Source: Roseburia_D yibonii (lineage in GTDB: Bacteria > Bacillota > Clostridia > Lachnospirales > Lachnospiraceae). From it: 64,000 nt of DNA. Positions 17,261 to 25,296 of the stretch are shown here, piece by piece. Where the stretch lies: assembly GCF_014297335.1 (NCBI RefSeq), contig NZ_JACOQH010000010.1, positions 42,207 through 106,206 of the forward strand. The letters run 5' to 3'. A model generated the notes under the pieces. That model searched no databases and was not told the origin of the DNA. It saw nothing but the letters and a program-made list of their open reading frames with translations. The stretch's first letter is position 1. Each line of letters opens with the position of its first letter. The translations under genes and the position numbers were made by a program.

Positions 17261-18031
17261 CTATTCGTTTATGATCGCGCGGATTTCTTCTCCGAGGTGT
17301 CCGTTATCCGCGACAATGTTATTGATCGTGCTGGTTAGCCGGATCGGATTTCCCTCGTAATCGGTCACATCCCCGCCCGCTTCTCTGATGAGGAGCAGCC
17401 CTGCCGCGTAATCCCATATTTTTAAATTCCGCTCAAAATACGCCTCTGTGCTGCCTTCTGCCACATGCGCGAGGTCAAACGCCGCCGAACCGCTTCTTCT
17501 GATATCCTCACACTGTAAAAAGATCTTTTGAAACACGGCAAAATTGTCTGCGGCATATTCATGATAATACGGACTGGTTCCGACAGCGATCAGGCTGTGG
17601 GAAAGCTCCTTCACGGGGCTTACATGGATCGGCACGCCGTTCTTATACGCGCCTTTTCCCGCCTCAGCACAGTAAAGCTCCTCCGTGTACGGATGATAGA
17701 TGATCCCGAGTACGATCTCACCTTCGCTTGCAAGCGCCACCGACACCACGCTCTGGCGGTAGTGATGGATCAGATTGGTCGTTCCGTCAACCGGATCTAC
17801 GATCCACATCCTGCCTGATACCTGCTCGCCCGCATAGCTCTCTTCCCCGAGAAATCCGATATCCGGATACATTTTTTTTAATTCCTCCGCCAGAAATTTC
17901 TGCACACCGTCATCGACCTGTGTCGCGTAATCCGCCAGTCCCTTGACACGGATATTTCCCACCGCCTCCCTGTCCCGGAAAAACGGTTTTGTCCGCTTTA
18001 CGACTTCTATAATCTTTTCTGTTTCAACCAT
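17261..18031 (-). CDS. Inositol monophosphatase family protein
   Basis: The 256-residue product has the metal-binding signature set of the family: GEES (residues about 67-70), WIVDPVDGTTNLIHHY, and the C-terminal WDYAAGLLLIREAGG. It is a Mg-dependent phosphatase acting on inositol phosphate or related sugar or nucleotide phosphates. The start at 18031 is preceded by a purine-rich GGAAAGGG; a longer reading frame extends 16 codons upstream. It precedes spmB with a 105 bp gap. Confidence 0.9.
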   Translation of the reverse strand: MVETEKIIEVVKRTKPFFRDREAVGNIRVKGLADYATQVDDGVQKFLAEELKKMYPDIGFLGEESYAGEQVSGRMWIVDPVDGTTNLIHHYRQSVVSVALASEGEIVLGIIYHPYTEELYCAEAGKGAYKNGVPIHVSPVKELSHSLIAVGTSPYYHEYAADNFAVFQKIFLQCEDIRRSGSAAFDLAHVAEGSTEAYFERNLKIWDYAAGLLLIREAGGDVTDYEGNPIRLTSTINNIVADNGHLGEEIRAIINE

Positions 18032-18103
18032 ATCCCTTTCCTTCTCACTTTTCTTTTTTACGACAGAGACGCGATGCATTCCGCTTAAGATCCGCAGTCA
18101 TCT

Positions 18104-18455
18104 CTACAGATAGCGCACCGACATGCTCCCATCCGGCGCGACCGCAAAAGCCACCCCCGCATGCGGCATGAGCCCGTCTGTGTACGGCGGCACATCCGGG
18201 ACATCGGTAAAATACGTTTTTGTCCCGTACGCATGAAGCATCGAAAGGACTCCCGGTGCCGCACTCTCATAGCGTCTGTCGCTGGATGCACTGATTATAG
18301 CATACTTCGGCGCAACTGCGCCAAGAAGTTCCTCATCCAGTGCGTTTGCCTGCCCGTGATGCCCCACCTTGAACGTCTCTGCACGGAGCGCTTCCCTGCG
18401 CATCTGATATCCCGTAACCTGCGTATCGGCCGGCGCATCCCAAAACGGAAGCGCT
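18104..18455 (-). pseudogene. C-terminal remnant of a ComEC-type metallo-beta-lactamase protein
   Basis: The frame ending at 18104 can be read upstream to about 18455 and encodes only the end of an MBL-fold protein. The hallmark FKVGHHGQ is present, followed by PKYAIISASSDRRYE and a terminal beta domain, like the C-terminal hydrolase part of ComEC. The N-terminal metal site (HxHxDH) is absent. The frame begins inside a truncated permease in another frame, so this is a deletion relic. Confidence 0.7.
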
Positions 18456-18771
18456 TTCTCGCCAGGATATATGCCGTTGCAAGTCCAAACGATAGCGACA
18501 GCACAAGCGCCGCGACCGCGTTGATCAGACTGTTTTTTAACGCCGTGTCAAATCCCTTTTCCACGAAAAGCTGTCTGTAATGTGAAAATGTCACGTTTTT
18601 TATCGGAAATACCATTCCGCTCTGGATATCCTCCGTCGGGCTGATGGATGTTTTTACCAGCCAGCAGATGGGAAACAGCGTGATAAAAAGCACTGCCGCA
18701 AGAATGATTCCCTTTAAGAGAAAGAAACCTCTCTTTTTCCATTTTACCAGATTCTTTCTTTTTCCCGACAT
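18456..18771 (-). pseudogene. N-terminal remnant of a sugar ABC permease (MalG-like)
   Basis: From MSGKRKN at 18771 about 105 residues match the start of a carbohydrate ABC permease: basic head, first membrane helix, the FPICWLVKTSISP segment, HYRQLFVEKGF and the second helix ending LATAYILARKRF. The normal protein is about 280 residues; here similarity stops near 18455 where the MBL remnant begins in another frame. The start codon lies on the T-run of the cbiG terminator and has no ribosome site. Confidence 0.72.
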
Positions 18772-18773
18772 GA

Positions 18774-18819
18774 AGGTAAAAAAAAGCCGGTCAGAAGTTC
18801 TTCTTCTAACCGACTGCTG
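18774..18819 (-). terminator. Terminator at the end of cbiD-cbiF-cbiG
   Basis: On the minus strand GTCGGTTAGAAG pairs with CTTCTGACCGGC (two wobble pairs) around AAGA and is followed by eight T. The stop codon of cbiG is inside the stem. Confidence 0.85.
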
Positions 18820-19885
18820 CCCGTATTTTTGCAACCGCAAGCGTGATCCCGTCCCGCGCCTGCTTTTTCAATATCAGTTCTCCTCCGCCGTAGGATTCAC
18901 AGCCCGCGAGTGCCGACCGCTCACAGACATTATCCACACCGACTGTCTTTTTTACAAAATCCGAGGACGCAAACGCACCGGATATCTGTTTCAAAACCTC
19001 TGCGGAAAACGTGTGATAGGGAACTGCCTGATGCGCTGCCCATCCCACGATACCCGCTTCCTCCTTTTTCCGGTCAATGGAAAAAATCCCGGCAACATCT
19101 TCTTCCGTAATGCCAAGCGCATCCAGTTTTTCCCGGATAAATGCCGCAATCTCGTTCTCCGTCTTTCCCCTTTTGCAGCCGATCCCAAGTACATATTCCT
19201 TTGGCTTTAGCGGAAGTACCGCGTAGGCAAGCGCCTCTTTTTCTGTGGATATCACAAGGTCTGTCTGTCCATCCGGTGGATAAGTCTCCTGCGCGAACTC
19301 CTCCGGCAGTTCTTTAAGCAGCCCCCGAAACTTTGGTGCCACAGAGACTGTGACCGTCTCCTCCTCTAAGACTTTTTCCGAGATTTTCGCGATCCCCCGG
19401 CGGTCCAAAATTACAAGCGCATGATCCCGCGCAAATACATCCACCGCAAATTTTCCATTCACATCCGTTGCCGTTGTGATCACCGCAGTCGCAGAAAGCC
19501 GTGACGCGAGACGCTCCGCGATCTCATTTGCGCCTCCGACATGCCCGGATAAGATCGGGATCACATACTGTCCGCACTCATCCACGACAAGCACCGGACT
19601 GTCCTTTAATTTGTCGCGCACTGCGCCCGCGATCGCGCGCACCGCGATTCCACACGCCCCGACAAAGATCAGCACGTTTTTTTGTTCAAACTGCTCACCT
19701 GCCCACTCCGCCAGCGGTTTTTTTAGGGAACAGATCCCATGTGCATCCAGATATTCTCTTTCGGTCTCTCCCGCTTTTTTCTGACCGGTATAAAGCCGGA
19801 TCTCGTCATCCGCACTTAGCACATCCCGGATTTTTTCCGACAGCGCACGCCCTTTTTTTGTAAAGCTGATGACCGCCGTCCTCAT
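18806..19885 (-). CDS. cbiG: Cobalt-precorrin-5A hydrolase CbiG
   Basis: The 359-residue protein has the CbiG order: N-terminal domain with VFVGACGIAVRAIAG and SGHVGGANEIAERLA, and a C-terminal domain with LGIGCKRGKTE and FSAEVLKQISG. It opens the delta-lactone of cobalt-precorrin-5A and releases acetaldehyde in anaerobic corrin synthesis. Its start overlaps cbiF by 4 bp, and a terminator covers its stop codon, so it is the last gene of its operon. Confidence 0.96.
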   Translation of the reverse strand: MRTAVISFTKKGRALSEKIRDVLSADDEIRLYTGQKKAGETEREYLDAHGICSLKKPLAEWAGEQFEQKNVLIFVGACGIAVRAIAGAVRDKLKDSPVLVVDECGQYVIPILSGHVGGANEIAERLASRLSATAVITTATDVNGKFAVDVFARDHALVILDRRGIAKISEKVLEEETVTVSVAPKFRGLLKELPEEFAQETYPPDGQTDLVISTEKEALAYAVLPLKPKEYVLGIGCKRGKTENEIAAFIREKLDALGITEEDVAGIFSIDRKKEEAGIVGWAAHQAVPYHTFSAEVLKQISGAFASSDFVKKTVGVDNVCERSALAGCESYGGGELILKKQARDGITLAVAKIRAAVG

Positions 19886-20640
19886 GATCTCTTCCTCCGA
19901 AATTCCGTCTCAAAATCCGGGTCATACAGCTTTGAGCGCTCATAGCTCCGATGCGCGACCGCCTCTCCGACGAGGACGAGCGCAGTCTTTGTGATATTGT
20001 GTACACGCGCGGTCTCTTCCAGTTCTGCCAGCGTACAAAGGTATGCTTCCTCCTCCGGCCAGGTCGCCTTGTATACAAGAGCCGCAGGCGTATCCGCCGG
20101 ATAGCCGCCGGTGACAAGCCGCTCTGTGAGCTCCCCGAGTCTTCCGGTGCTCAGATAGATCGCCATGGATGCTCCATGTGCAGCAAAGCTCTCGATGCTC
20201 TCTCTCTCCGGAACCGGCGTTTTTCCCGCCATCCGCGTGATGATAAGCGACTGCGAGATCCCCGGAAGCGTGTATTCCAGATTTAAGGACGCCGCCGCGC
20301 CAAAGCACGCGCTGACGCCCGGACAGCTCTCATAGGAAATCCCCTTTTCATCGAGGATGTCCATCTGCTCCCGCACCGCTCCGTAAATACTCGGTTCCCC
20401 TGTGTGCAGACGCACGGTCATCTTCTGTTCCTGTTCCGCCCGCTCCATCACGGCAATGACTTCCTCCAACGTCATGGTCGCGCTGTTAAAAATTTCACAA
20501 TCCTTCTTCGCATAAGAAAGAAGTTCTGGATTGACCAGCGAACCTGCATAAATGATGACGTCCGCCTGTTCCAGATAGCGCCTGCCGCGCACCGTGATGA
20601 GATCCGGCGCACCGGTTCCCGCTCCCACAAAATAAACCAT
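19882..20640 (-). CDS. cbiF: Cobalt-precorrin-4 C11-methyltransferase
   Basis: A 252-residue SAM-dependent tetrapyrrole methylase. It begins VYFVGAGTGAPDLITVRG, has the VRLHTGEPSIYGAVREQ active-site loop and ends with the family's KTALVLVGEAV strand. It methylates C11 of cobalt-precorrin-4, the step preceding CbiG. It starts 1 bp after the cbiD stop and overlaps cbiG, so the three enzymes are made together. Confidence 0.96.
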   Translation of the reverse strand: MVYFVGAGTGAPDLITVRGRRYLEQADVIIYAGSLVNPELLSYAKKDCEIFNSATMTLEEVIAVMERAEQEQKMTVRLHTGEPSIYGAVREQMDILDEKGISYESCPGVSACFGAAASLNLEYTLPGISQSLIITRMAGKTPVPERESIESFAAHGASMAIYLSTGRLGELTERLVTGGYPADTPAALVYKATWPEEEAYLCTLAELEETARVHNITKTALVLVGEAVAHRSYERSKLYDPDFETEFRRKRS

Positions 20641-20641
20641 A

Positions 20642-21808
20642 TCAGCCTTCTCCTTTCATGATCGCCAATCCCTGCTGTTTGATCGAAACAAGCAGTTCAT
20701 GCGCATGCTCACTCGCCGCAAGCTCTCCAAATTCATTGGAATATAAAATACATTCGATCTCCATTTTCCCGGCGGCGCGCTTATTTAAGTAAAAACAGAT
20801 CTTTTCCATGACACGGCGCATGACTGCTTCCAGTTTTTCCGCATCTTTCAGAAAAGCGAGTGCTTCCTCCGTCGTCACACAGCCCAGGATCTTCCTTGCC
20901 AGATCTGCCTGCACATCTTCCATAAGCGCCGCAGCCGCGAGCAGCTCCATCCGGCAGTCCGCCTCCCTCGAATGGGTATTCATGATCCCGCCCGAGACTT
21001 TGATGAGTTTGCCGATATGACCGGTCATGAGCATGTGCGTAAATCCGTACTCCACCGCCATGTCGATCGTCTGTCCGATGAAATTGCTGCACTTGACACT
21101 GCGGTCAAGATCGTAATCATACGTCCGTTTCATAAAATCCAACCCGTAGTTTCCCGGCGAAACCGCGACTAACTGCTCTCCAAGCGCCCGGTGCTGCCTT
21201 AGTTCCACGCGGATCGTATCAAGCAGTGCCTGTGCGCTCATCGGTTCCACAATGCCGCTTGTTCCAAGGATGGAAATGCCTCCAACGATCCCCAGTCTCG
21301 GATTGAACGTGCTTTTTGCAAGCTCCTCGCCACCCGGCACTGAGATCTCCACCGCAAGCGCTCCATGGAAATCCAATGCCACACAAACCTCACACACCTC
21401 TTTTTCGATCATCTCTCTCGGCACATGGTTGATCGCCGCGTTTCCTATCGGCTGATCCAGCCCGGGACGGGTCACACGGCCAACGCCGCTTCCTCCGTCG
21501 ATCGTGATCACAGGCTCTTTTTCCCGCACGTGCTCACTTTGATCCTCCGCGTTTATACCGTCCTGAAACGAGACTGCCGCATAGATGAGTGCCCCGGTCG
21601 TGACATCCGGGTCATCCCCGCCATCCTTTTGCACGGCGCACGAGACTTTCGTCTCCCCACGCACCGGATCACAGATCTTCGCGTGATAGAGGATGCCTTT
21701 CGGCGTTTCGATCGTGATCTCTTTTTTCTCTTTTCCCGTTAAAAGCATATATGCTGCTGCCTTTGCCGCCGCAGCCGCACAGCTTCCCGTTGTGAATCCG
21801 TAACGCAT
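20642..21808 (-). CDS. cbiD: Cobalt-precorrin-5B C1-methyltransferase CbiD
   Basis: The 388-residue product has the diagnostic start RYGFTTGSCAAAAAKA and internal blocks VTIDGGSGVGRVTRPGL-like and GTSGIVEPMS. It methylates C1 after CbiG has acted. I prefer the start at 21808, close to the conserved RYGFTTGS; an in-frame ATG at 21829 lacks a ribosome site. It lies 27 bp after a U32-family gene and is in the same operon. Confidence 0.95.
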   Translation of the reverse strand: MRYGFTTGSCAAAAAKAAAYMLLTGKEKKEITIETPKGILYHAKICDPVRGETKVSCAVQKDGGDDPDVTTGALIYAAVSFQDGINAEDQSEHVREKEPVITIDGGSGVGRVTRPGLDQPIGNAAINHVPREMIEKEVCEVCVALDFHGALAVEISVPGGEELAKSTFNPRLGIVGGISILGTSGIVEPMSAQALLDTIRVELRQHRALGEQLVAVSPGNYGLDFMKRTYDYDLDRSVKCSNFIGQTIDMAVEYGFTHMLMTGHIGKLIKVSGGIMNTHSREADCRMELLAAAALMEDVQADLARKILGCVTTEEALAFLKDAEKLEAVMRRVMEKICFYLNKRAAGKMEIECILYSNEFGELAASEHAHELLVSIKQQGLAIMKGEG

Positions 21809-21835
21809 CGGTTCCCCGCTTCCTTCCATCCGTAT

Positions 21836-22807
21836 CTATAAATAATAACAGTTTTTCATACATCCGCCCCGGAAAAGTTCGGTCCGTACCCGCTTTTGAT
21901 ACTGCGCTGCCTGCCCGGTTTCCATGCTTTCGACTTCCGCAAGGATCCGAAGCGCCCGCCTCGCCTGCATAATGTCCCGCTTTGCATACTCCGCATAATT
22001 GCCGCGTCCCACGATCTTTAAATGCGTGACCCCCGCTTTTTTTAAGTCATATAACGCGCACAAGCCGCAGCCGGTCGCCCCGGTCACATAGCCGTCCGGT
22101 TCCGTTTCCACGCACAACCCGGGCATTTCTTCCGCTGCCGCCAGACTGCTTTTCTTTCGCCCATCCACGTTTCCAAGTTCATACGGCACATGGCACAGAT
22201 GCGCAAACTCATCACAGTGAAAGGAATTGCAGTACGCGCCGGTAAAATGGCACATCTCGTTTAAGAAAAACGCCTCATATTCCGGGATCTCTCCCCTGCA
22301 TTTTACAATGCACGCCCGCATCTGCGCAATACTGTTCTTCCGGTGAAAGATCACGCGGCGAATATCAAATTCTGCGATCTGTGCTAAAAACAGGGAATTG
22401 ATCTCGGCGCATTCCCCGCTCAGATGGATGTTGCAGGAGATTTTCTGTTCCCGCAGGTATAGGATCAACGCCGGATCCGCAATGATAAACGTGTCAAATC
22501 CGATCTGCATACACGCGTCGATAAGTTCTGCGATCTCCTTATACTGCTCGCCTGTGTAATACAGGGAATTCAGGGCAAGTTTCACCGGCACACCGTAACA
22601 GTCCACCATCTTTTTTAATATTTTCAGTTCCTCGAACGCGCCGATCTGAACGTTGTAATTCATGACTTCGCGCCGGTTTAACGGCTGCATGGTTCCGTAT
22701 TTTTTACTCCAGGTAAATGGAACATAGCCGCAGAAAAATTCATCTGCGCCCGCCTCGGCAAACGGAATATATTCATCTAAAGAGCCAAGCCCGGATACGA
22801 TCTTCAC
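21836..22807 (-). CDS. U32 family Fe-S protein, UbiU-like
   Basis: A 323-residue TIM-barrel-type protein of the U32 family, often mislabelled peptidase. The N-terminal GADEFFCGY and LALNSLYYTGEQY segments are typical. Clustered cysteines at 186, 193, 198 and 205, with 247 and 250, match the 4Fe-4S ligand region of UbiU. Members with known activity (UbiU/UbiV, RlhA, TrhP) perform oxygen-independent hydroxylation of quinone precursors or RNA. It lies between another U32-like gene (36 bp gap) and cbiD (27 bp). No ubiquinone genes are present. A role connected with corrin or cobamide chemistry is inferred from the operon only. Confidence 0.8.
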   Translation of the reverse strand: MKIVSGLGSLDEYIPFAEAGADEFFCGYVPFTWSKKYGTMQPLNRREVMNYNVQIGAFEELKILKKMVDCYGVPVKLALNSLYYTGEQYKEIAELIDACMQIGFDTFIIADPALILYLREQKISCNIHLSGECAEINSLFLAQIAEFDIRRVIFHRKNSIAQMRACIVKCRGEIPEYEAFFLNEMCHFTGAYCNSFHCDEFAHLCHVPYELGNVDGRKKSSLAAAEEMPGLCVETEPDGYVTGATGCGLCALYDLKKAGVTHLKIVGRGNYAEYAKRDIMQARRALRILAEVESMETGQAAQYQKRVRTELFRGGCMKNCYYL

Positions 22808-22843
22808 AACCTTCCATCTCCTTCGTTTTTACGTCTGATATTC

Positions 22844-24223
22844 TTACATCAAATTTAGCACAATGCGGTCCGCTCCGTGCGCAATATAAGAAAAAAGCAG
22901 CGTATTTTCCGTCAGTATCTGTGTGTCATACGAAAACAGCGAATTATATCTTCCGACCATATGCAGATGATCGGGATAGGAAAACACATAGTCCCCGCAA
23001 TAACGCGGACAGACCTCCGTCTCCCGCTGTCTGCCCCGGCTCCCTTCTCTGCACCTCGCGTAAAGCGGACAGTACTGGGACGTATTGGTCTGATAAAACG
23101 GAAAGTGGATACTGTTTTTCCCTTCCGGTAATTGTATACAGTATCCACAAGATTCCTGTTCAAAGCGCGTGATCCCATATGTTTTCCTCAGATATGCCCG
23201 GTAAAATGAACTGTTTAGCGCATTGTCCGCCGGCGGCTCATTCACACCGGAAACCCCGATCTTGTAACGCACGCGCGGATCTTTTCTCCGTTTGTTTAAA
23301 AGGACTCCAAACACCGGCTCAAACCAGGTTCCCCCCTCGCAGATCAGCGAGAGCATTCCCCAGTCGCCCGCCACGATCTCGATCCGGGTCTGCGCCCGGT
23401 CACACCATGCCGCGATCTGATCCAAAAGCTTTCTTGTATCCGCGATCCGTTCTTCCCGCAGATAGGAAAACACCAGCGTGATCTTTAAATGTTCCCGCTT
23501 CGCCTTATCGAAAAGCTCTTTTAATTTCTCCCAGTCCGGAAGCAGATGCGGACAGAACTGATTGCCAATGTAAAGGCGCCCCGGCAGATACTGCGCAAGC
23601 GGATGACGGGAAAGTCCATGCTCTTTCCAGTAATTTTCGTAGAATACCTCTGCCGCTTCCTTTCGATATCGCTCATACAGCTCCGGACGATCCAGCTCTA
23701 CCGCCAGTTCTGCCTGATGCTCCCGCAGTGCAAAAAGAAGCCCGGACGCCTTAACCGCCTCCGTGTCGATGTCACCAAACCACGCCGCGCGCTGTTTCTC
23801 GAAATCCGTCGTGATCACATCATCCAGCTTCGCCGGGTATCCGGTATAATCCTCCGAAAGCGCCGCATCATCGCCCGCAAGTTTCTTTTGGATATAATGG
23901 TCGTATGCCACATAGAGCTTTTGCACCGCTTTTTTGTAGCTTTCCTCCGCGATCTGTACTTCATACTCGAAATAGAACTGCCGCGCCGGATCCGCCCCCC
24001 GCTTGGACAAAATTTCTGTCACCGCCGGATGTTCCAGCACGATCCCGTCATACTGCCCCGCTCTGTCATCATAAAAATAAACTTCCAGCCGGGAAACGGT
24101 TCCGATCCGGTCCGCCGTCCGAAACACCGCCCTGTCTTCTTCCAGTTCCAGGATCCGCACTTCCAGACGCTGTCCGAAATCCTCTGTTATATAACCTGAA
24201 ATCAGCGCAAACGGAAACATCAT
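22844..24223 (-). CDS. UbiV-like U32 protein with N-terminal extension
   Basis: The 459-residue protein has about 210 N-terminal residues that I do not recognise (a beta-rich part, then charged helices), followed by a U32/UbiV-like barrel. This part starts LYIGNQFCPH (Cys224), contains EIVAGDWGMLSLI, and ends with cysteines 359, 362, 385, 391, 405 and 409, enough for a 4Fe-4S cluster. With the next gene it forms a UbiU/UbiV-like pair. An AGGAGG site lies 13 bp before the ATG pair. It follows the alpha/beta hydrolase by 18 bp. Function unknown; anaerobic hydroxylation is the family's known chemistry. Confidence 0.72.
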   Translation of the reverse strand: MMFPFALISGYITEDFGQRLEVRILELEEDRAVFRTADRIGTVSRLEVYFYDDRAGQYDGIVLEHPAVTEILSKRGADPARQFYFEYEVQIAEESYKKAVQKLYVAYDHYIQKKLAGDDAALSEDYTGYPAKLDDVITTDFEKQRAAWFGDIDTEAVKASGLLFALREHQAELAVELDRPELYERYRKEAAEVFYENYWKEHGLSRHPLAQYLPGRLYIGNQFCPHLLPDWEKLKELFDKAKREHLKITLVFSYLREERIADTRKLLDQIAAWCDRAQTRIEIVAGDWGMLSLICEGGTWFEPVFGVLLNKRRKDPRVRYKIGVSGVNEPPADNALNSSFYRAYLRKTYGITRFEQESCGYCIQLPEGKNSIHFPFYQTNTSQYCPLYARCREGSRGRQRETEVCPRYCGDYVFSYPDHLHMVGRYNSLFSYDTQILTENTLLFSYIAHGADRIVLNLM

Positions 24224-24241
24224 TGTTATCGGATTTCCTCC

Positions 24242-25213
24242 TTACATGTACTGCCCGAGAAATGAAAAAACACTTTCCCAGTAAGCGTCTCCCAACACAT
24301 ACATCGCCTCGCCGTGTCCAGCCCCTTCCGCCGTCAGGCTCGTTTTGTTATCCCCCGGCTTTGCCTGATACAGGGTATCCATCATCTCATAGGGAATGAA
24401 ATCATCCGCCGTTCCGTGGATGAACATCATCGGTTTTTCACAGGATGCAACCTGTTTTAACGCAGATGCCTCCTTGAACGAATACCTGGCTTTCACGGAA
24501 GAAAGCGCGCTTGCGCTATAAAGAACCGGAAATTCCGGAAGCCCGAACCGGAGCTTTAACTCATTGGAAAAGATATCCCATACACTCGTGTAACCGCAGT
24601 CCTCAACAAATGCGCACACCTGATCCGGTGTATCTTCCCCGGAAGTCATCATCGTGGTCGCCGCCCCCATGGAAACTCCGTAGAGTACGATCTTTGCCGA
24701 TGTATCCTGTCCGGTGACCCAGTCCACCCAGTCAAGTACATCCTTTCTGTCAAGCCAGCCCATACCGACATAATCGCCCTCGCTGTCCCCACAGGCGCGC
24801 AGATCCGGCGAAAGCACCTGATACCCCGCATCATAAAAATGCTGCGCCGCCGCAACACCCGCGCGGTGATCACTGCGATAACCATGCAGTGTGATCACCC
24901 ACAGATGGCTGTCCGTATTCTCATAATATACTCCGTTTAATGCCAGTCCGTCATCCGATGTGATCCCCACCGTTTCTCCCGGATGCTCCGCTAAAAATTC
25001 CTCGTTTTTTGTCTGCTGTAATGCCCGGTTGTCCGCGATCGTCTTTTCAACGCCTTCTCCCGGTGTCTCCACATCCAGTGACACTTCCCTGTCGCCGCCG
25101 TCTCCACTCCGTCCGATCGCGTAGTTGACTAAGTAATTGCTGATAAATAAATCTGCCGCCAGTAAAATAACGACCACCGCGATCAGCAGTTTCGGTAAAA
25201 TCTTTTTTCTCAT
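24242..25213 (-). CDS. Membrane-anchored alpha/beta hydrolase
   Basis: A 323-residue protein with one N-terminal membrane helix (about residues 8-27) and an extracellular alpha/beta-hydrolase domain. The lipase-like elbow GVSMGA carries the nucleophile; LHGYRSDHRAG forms the oxyanion region, and candidates for Asp and His lie in GTADDFIPY and EGAGHGEAM. Substrate unknown; likely an ester on the cell surface. It is the first gene after a good promoter and runs with 18 bp spacing into the U32 and cbi genes, an odd combination. Confidence 0.85.
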   Translation of the reverse strand: MRKKILPKLLIAVVVILLAADLFISNYLVNYAIGRSGDGGDREVSLDVETPGEGVEKTIADNRALQQTKNEEFLAEHPGETVGITSDDGLALNGVYYENTDSHLWVITLHGYRSDHRAGVAAAQHFYDAGYQVLSPDLRACGDSEGDYVGMGWLDRKDVLDWVDWVTGQDTSAKIVLYGVSMGAATTMMTSGEDTPDQVCAFVEDCGYTSVWDIFSNELKLRFGLPEFPVLYSASALSSVKARYSFKEASALKQVASCEKPMMFIHGTADDFIPYEMMDTLYQAKPGDNKTSLTAEGAGHGEAMYVLGDAYWESVFSFLGQYM

Positions 25214-25252
25214 AACGTTCCTCCCATTTGTAGTTTTATTTCAATAACTACC

Positions 25253-25282
25253 ATCATACCATTTTTGCTGCCGGGAAATCAA
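25253..25282 (-). promoter_or_regulatory. Promoter of the hydrolase-U32-cbiDFG operon
   Basis: TTGATT, 18 bp, TATGAT on the minus strand, 40 bp upstream of the start at 25213. The remaining leader is too short for a cobalamin riboswitch, so these cbi genes are not under the riboswitch that controls the larger corrinoid operon. Confidence 0.7.
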
Positions 25283-25296
25283 CTTTTTCGGGGCGC

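Noticed and set aside
18295..18840. A complete permease gene
   Set aside because: Similarity stops near 18455 and the remaining residues are an out-of-frame reading of the MBL remnant.
21836..22807. Annotation as a peptidase
   Set aside because: U32 members with proven function are Fe-S hydroxylases or related; the cysteine cluster fits these and no protease motif was seen.
22844..24199. Large antisense reading frames over the U32 genes, and similar ones over cbiD, cobQ, the kinases and elsewhere
   Set aside because: They arise from the codon bias of the real gene on the other strand, lack ribosome sites and show no family motifs.
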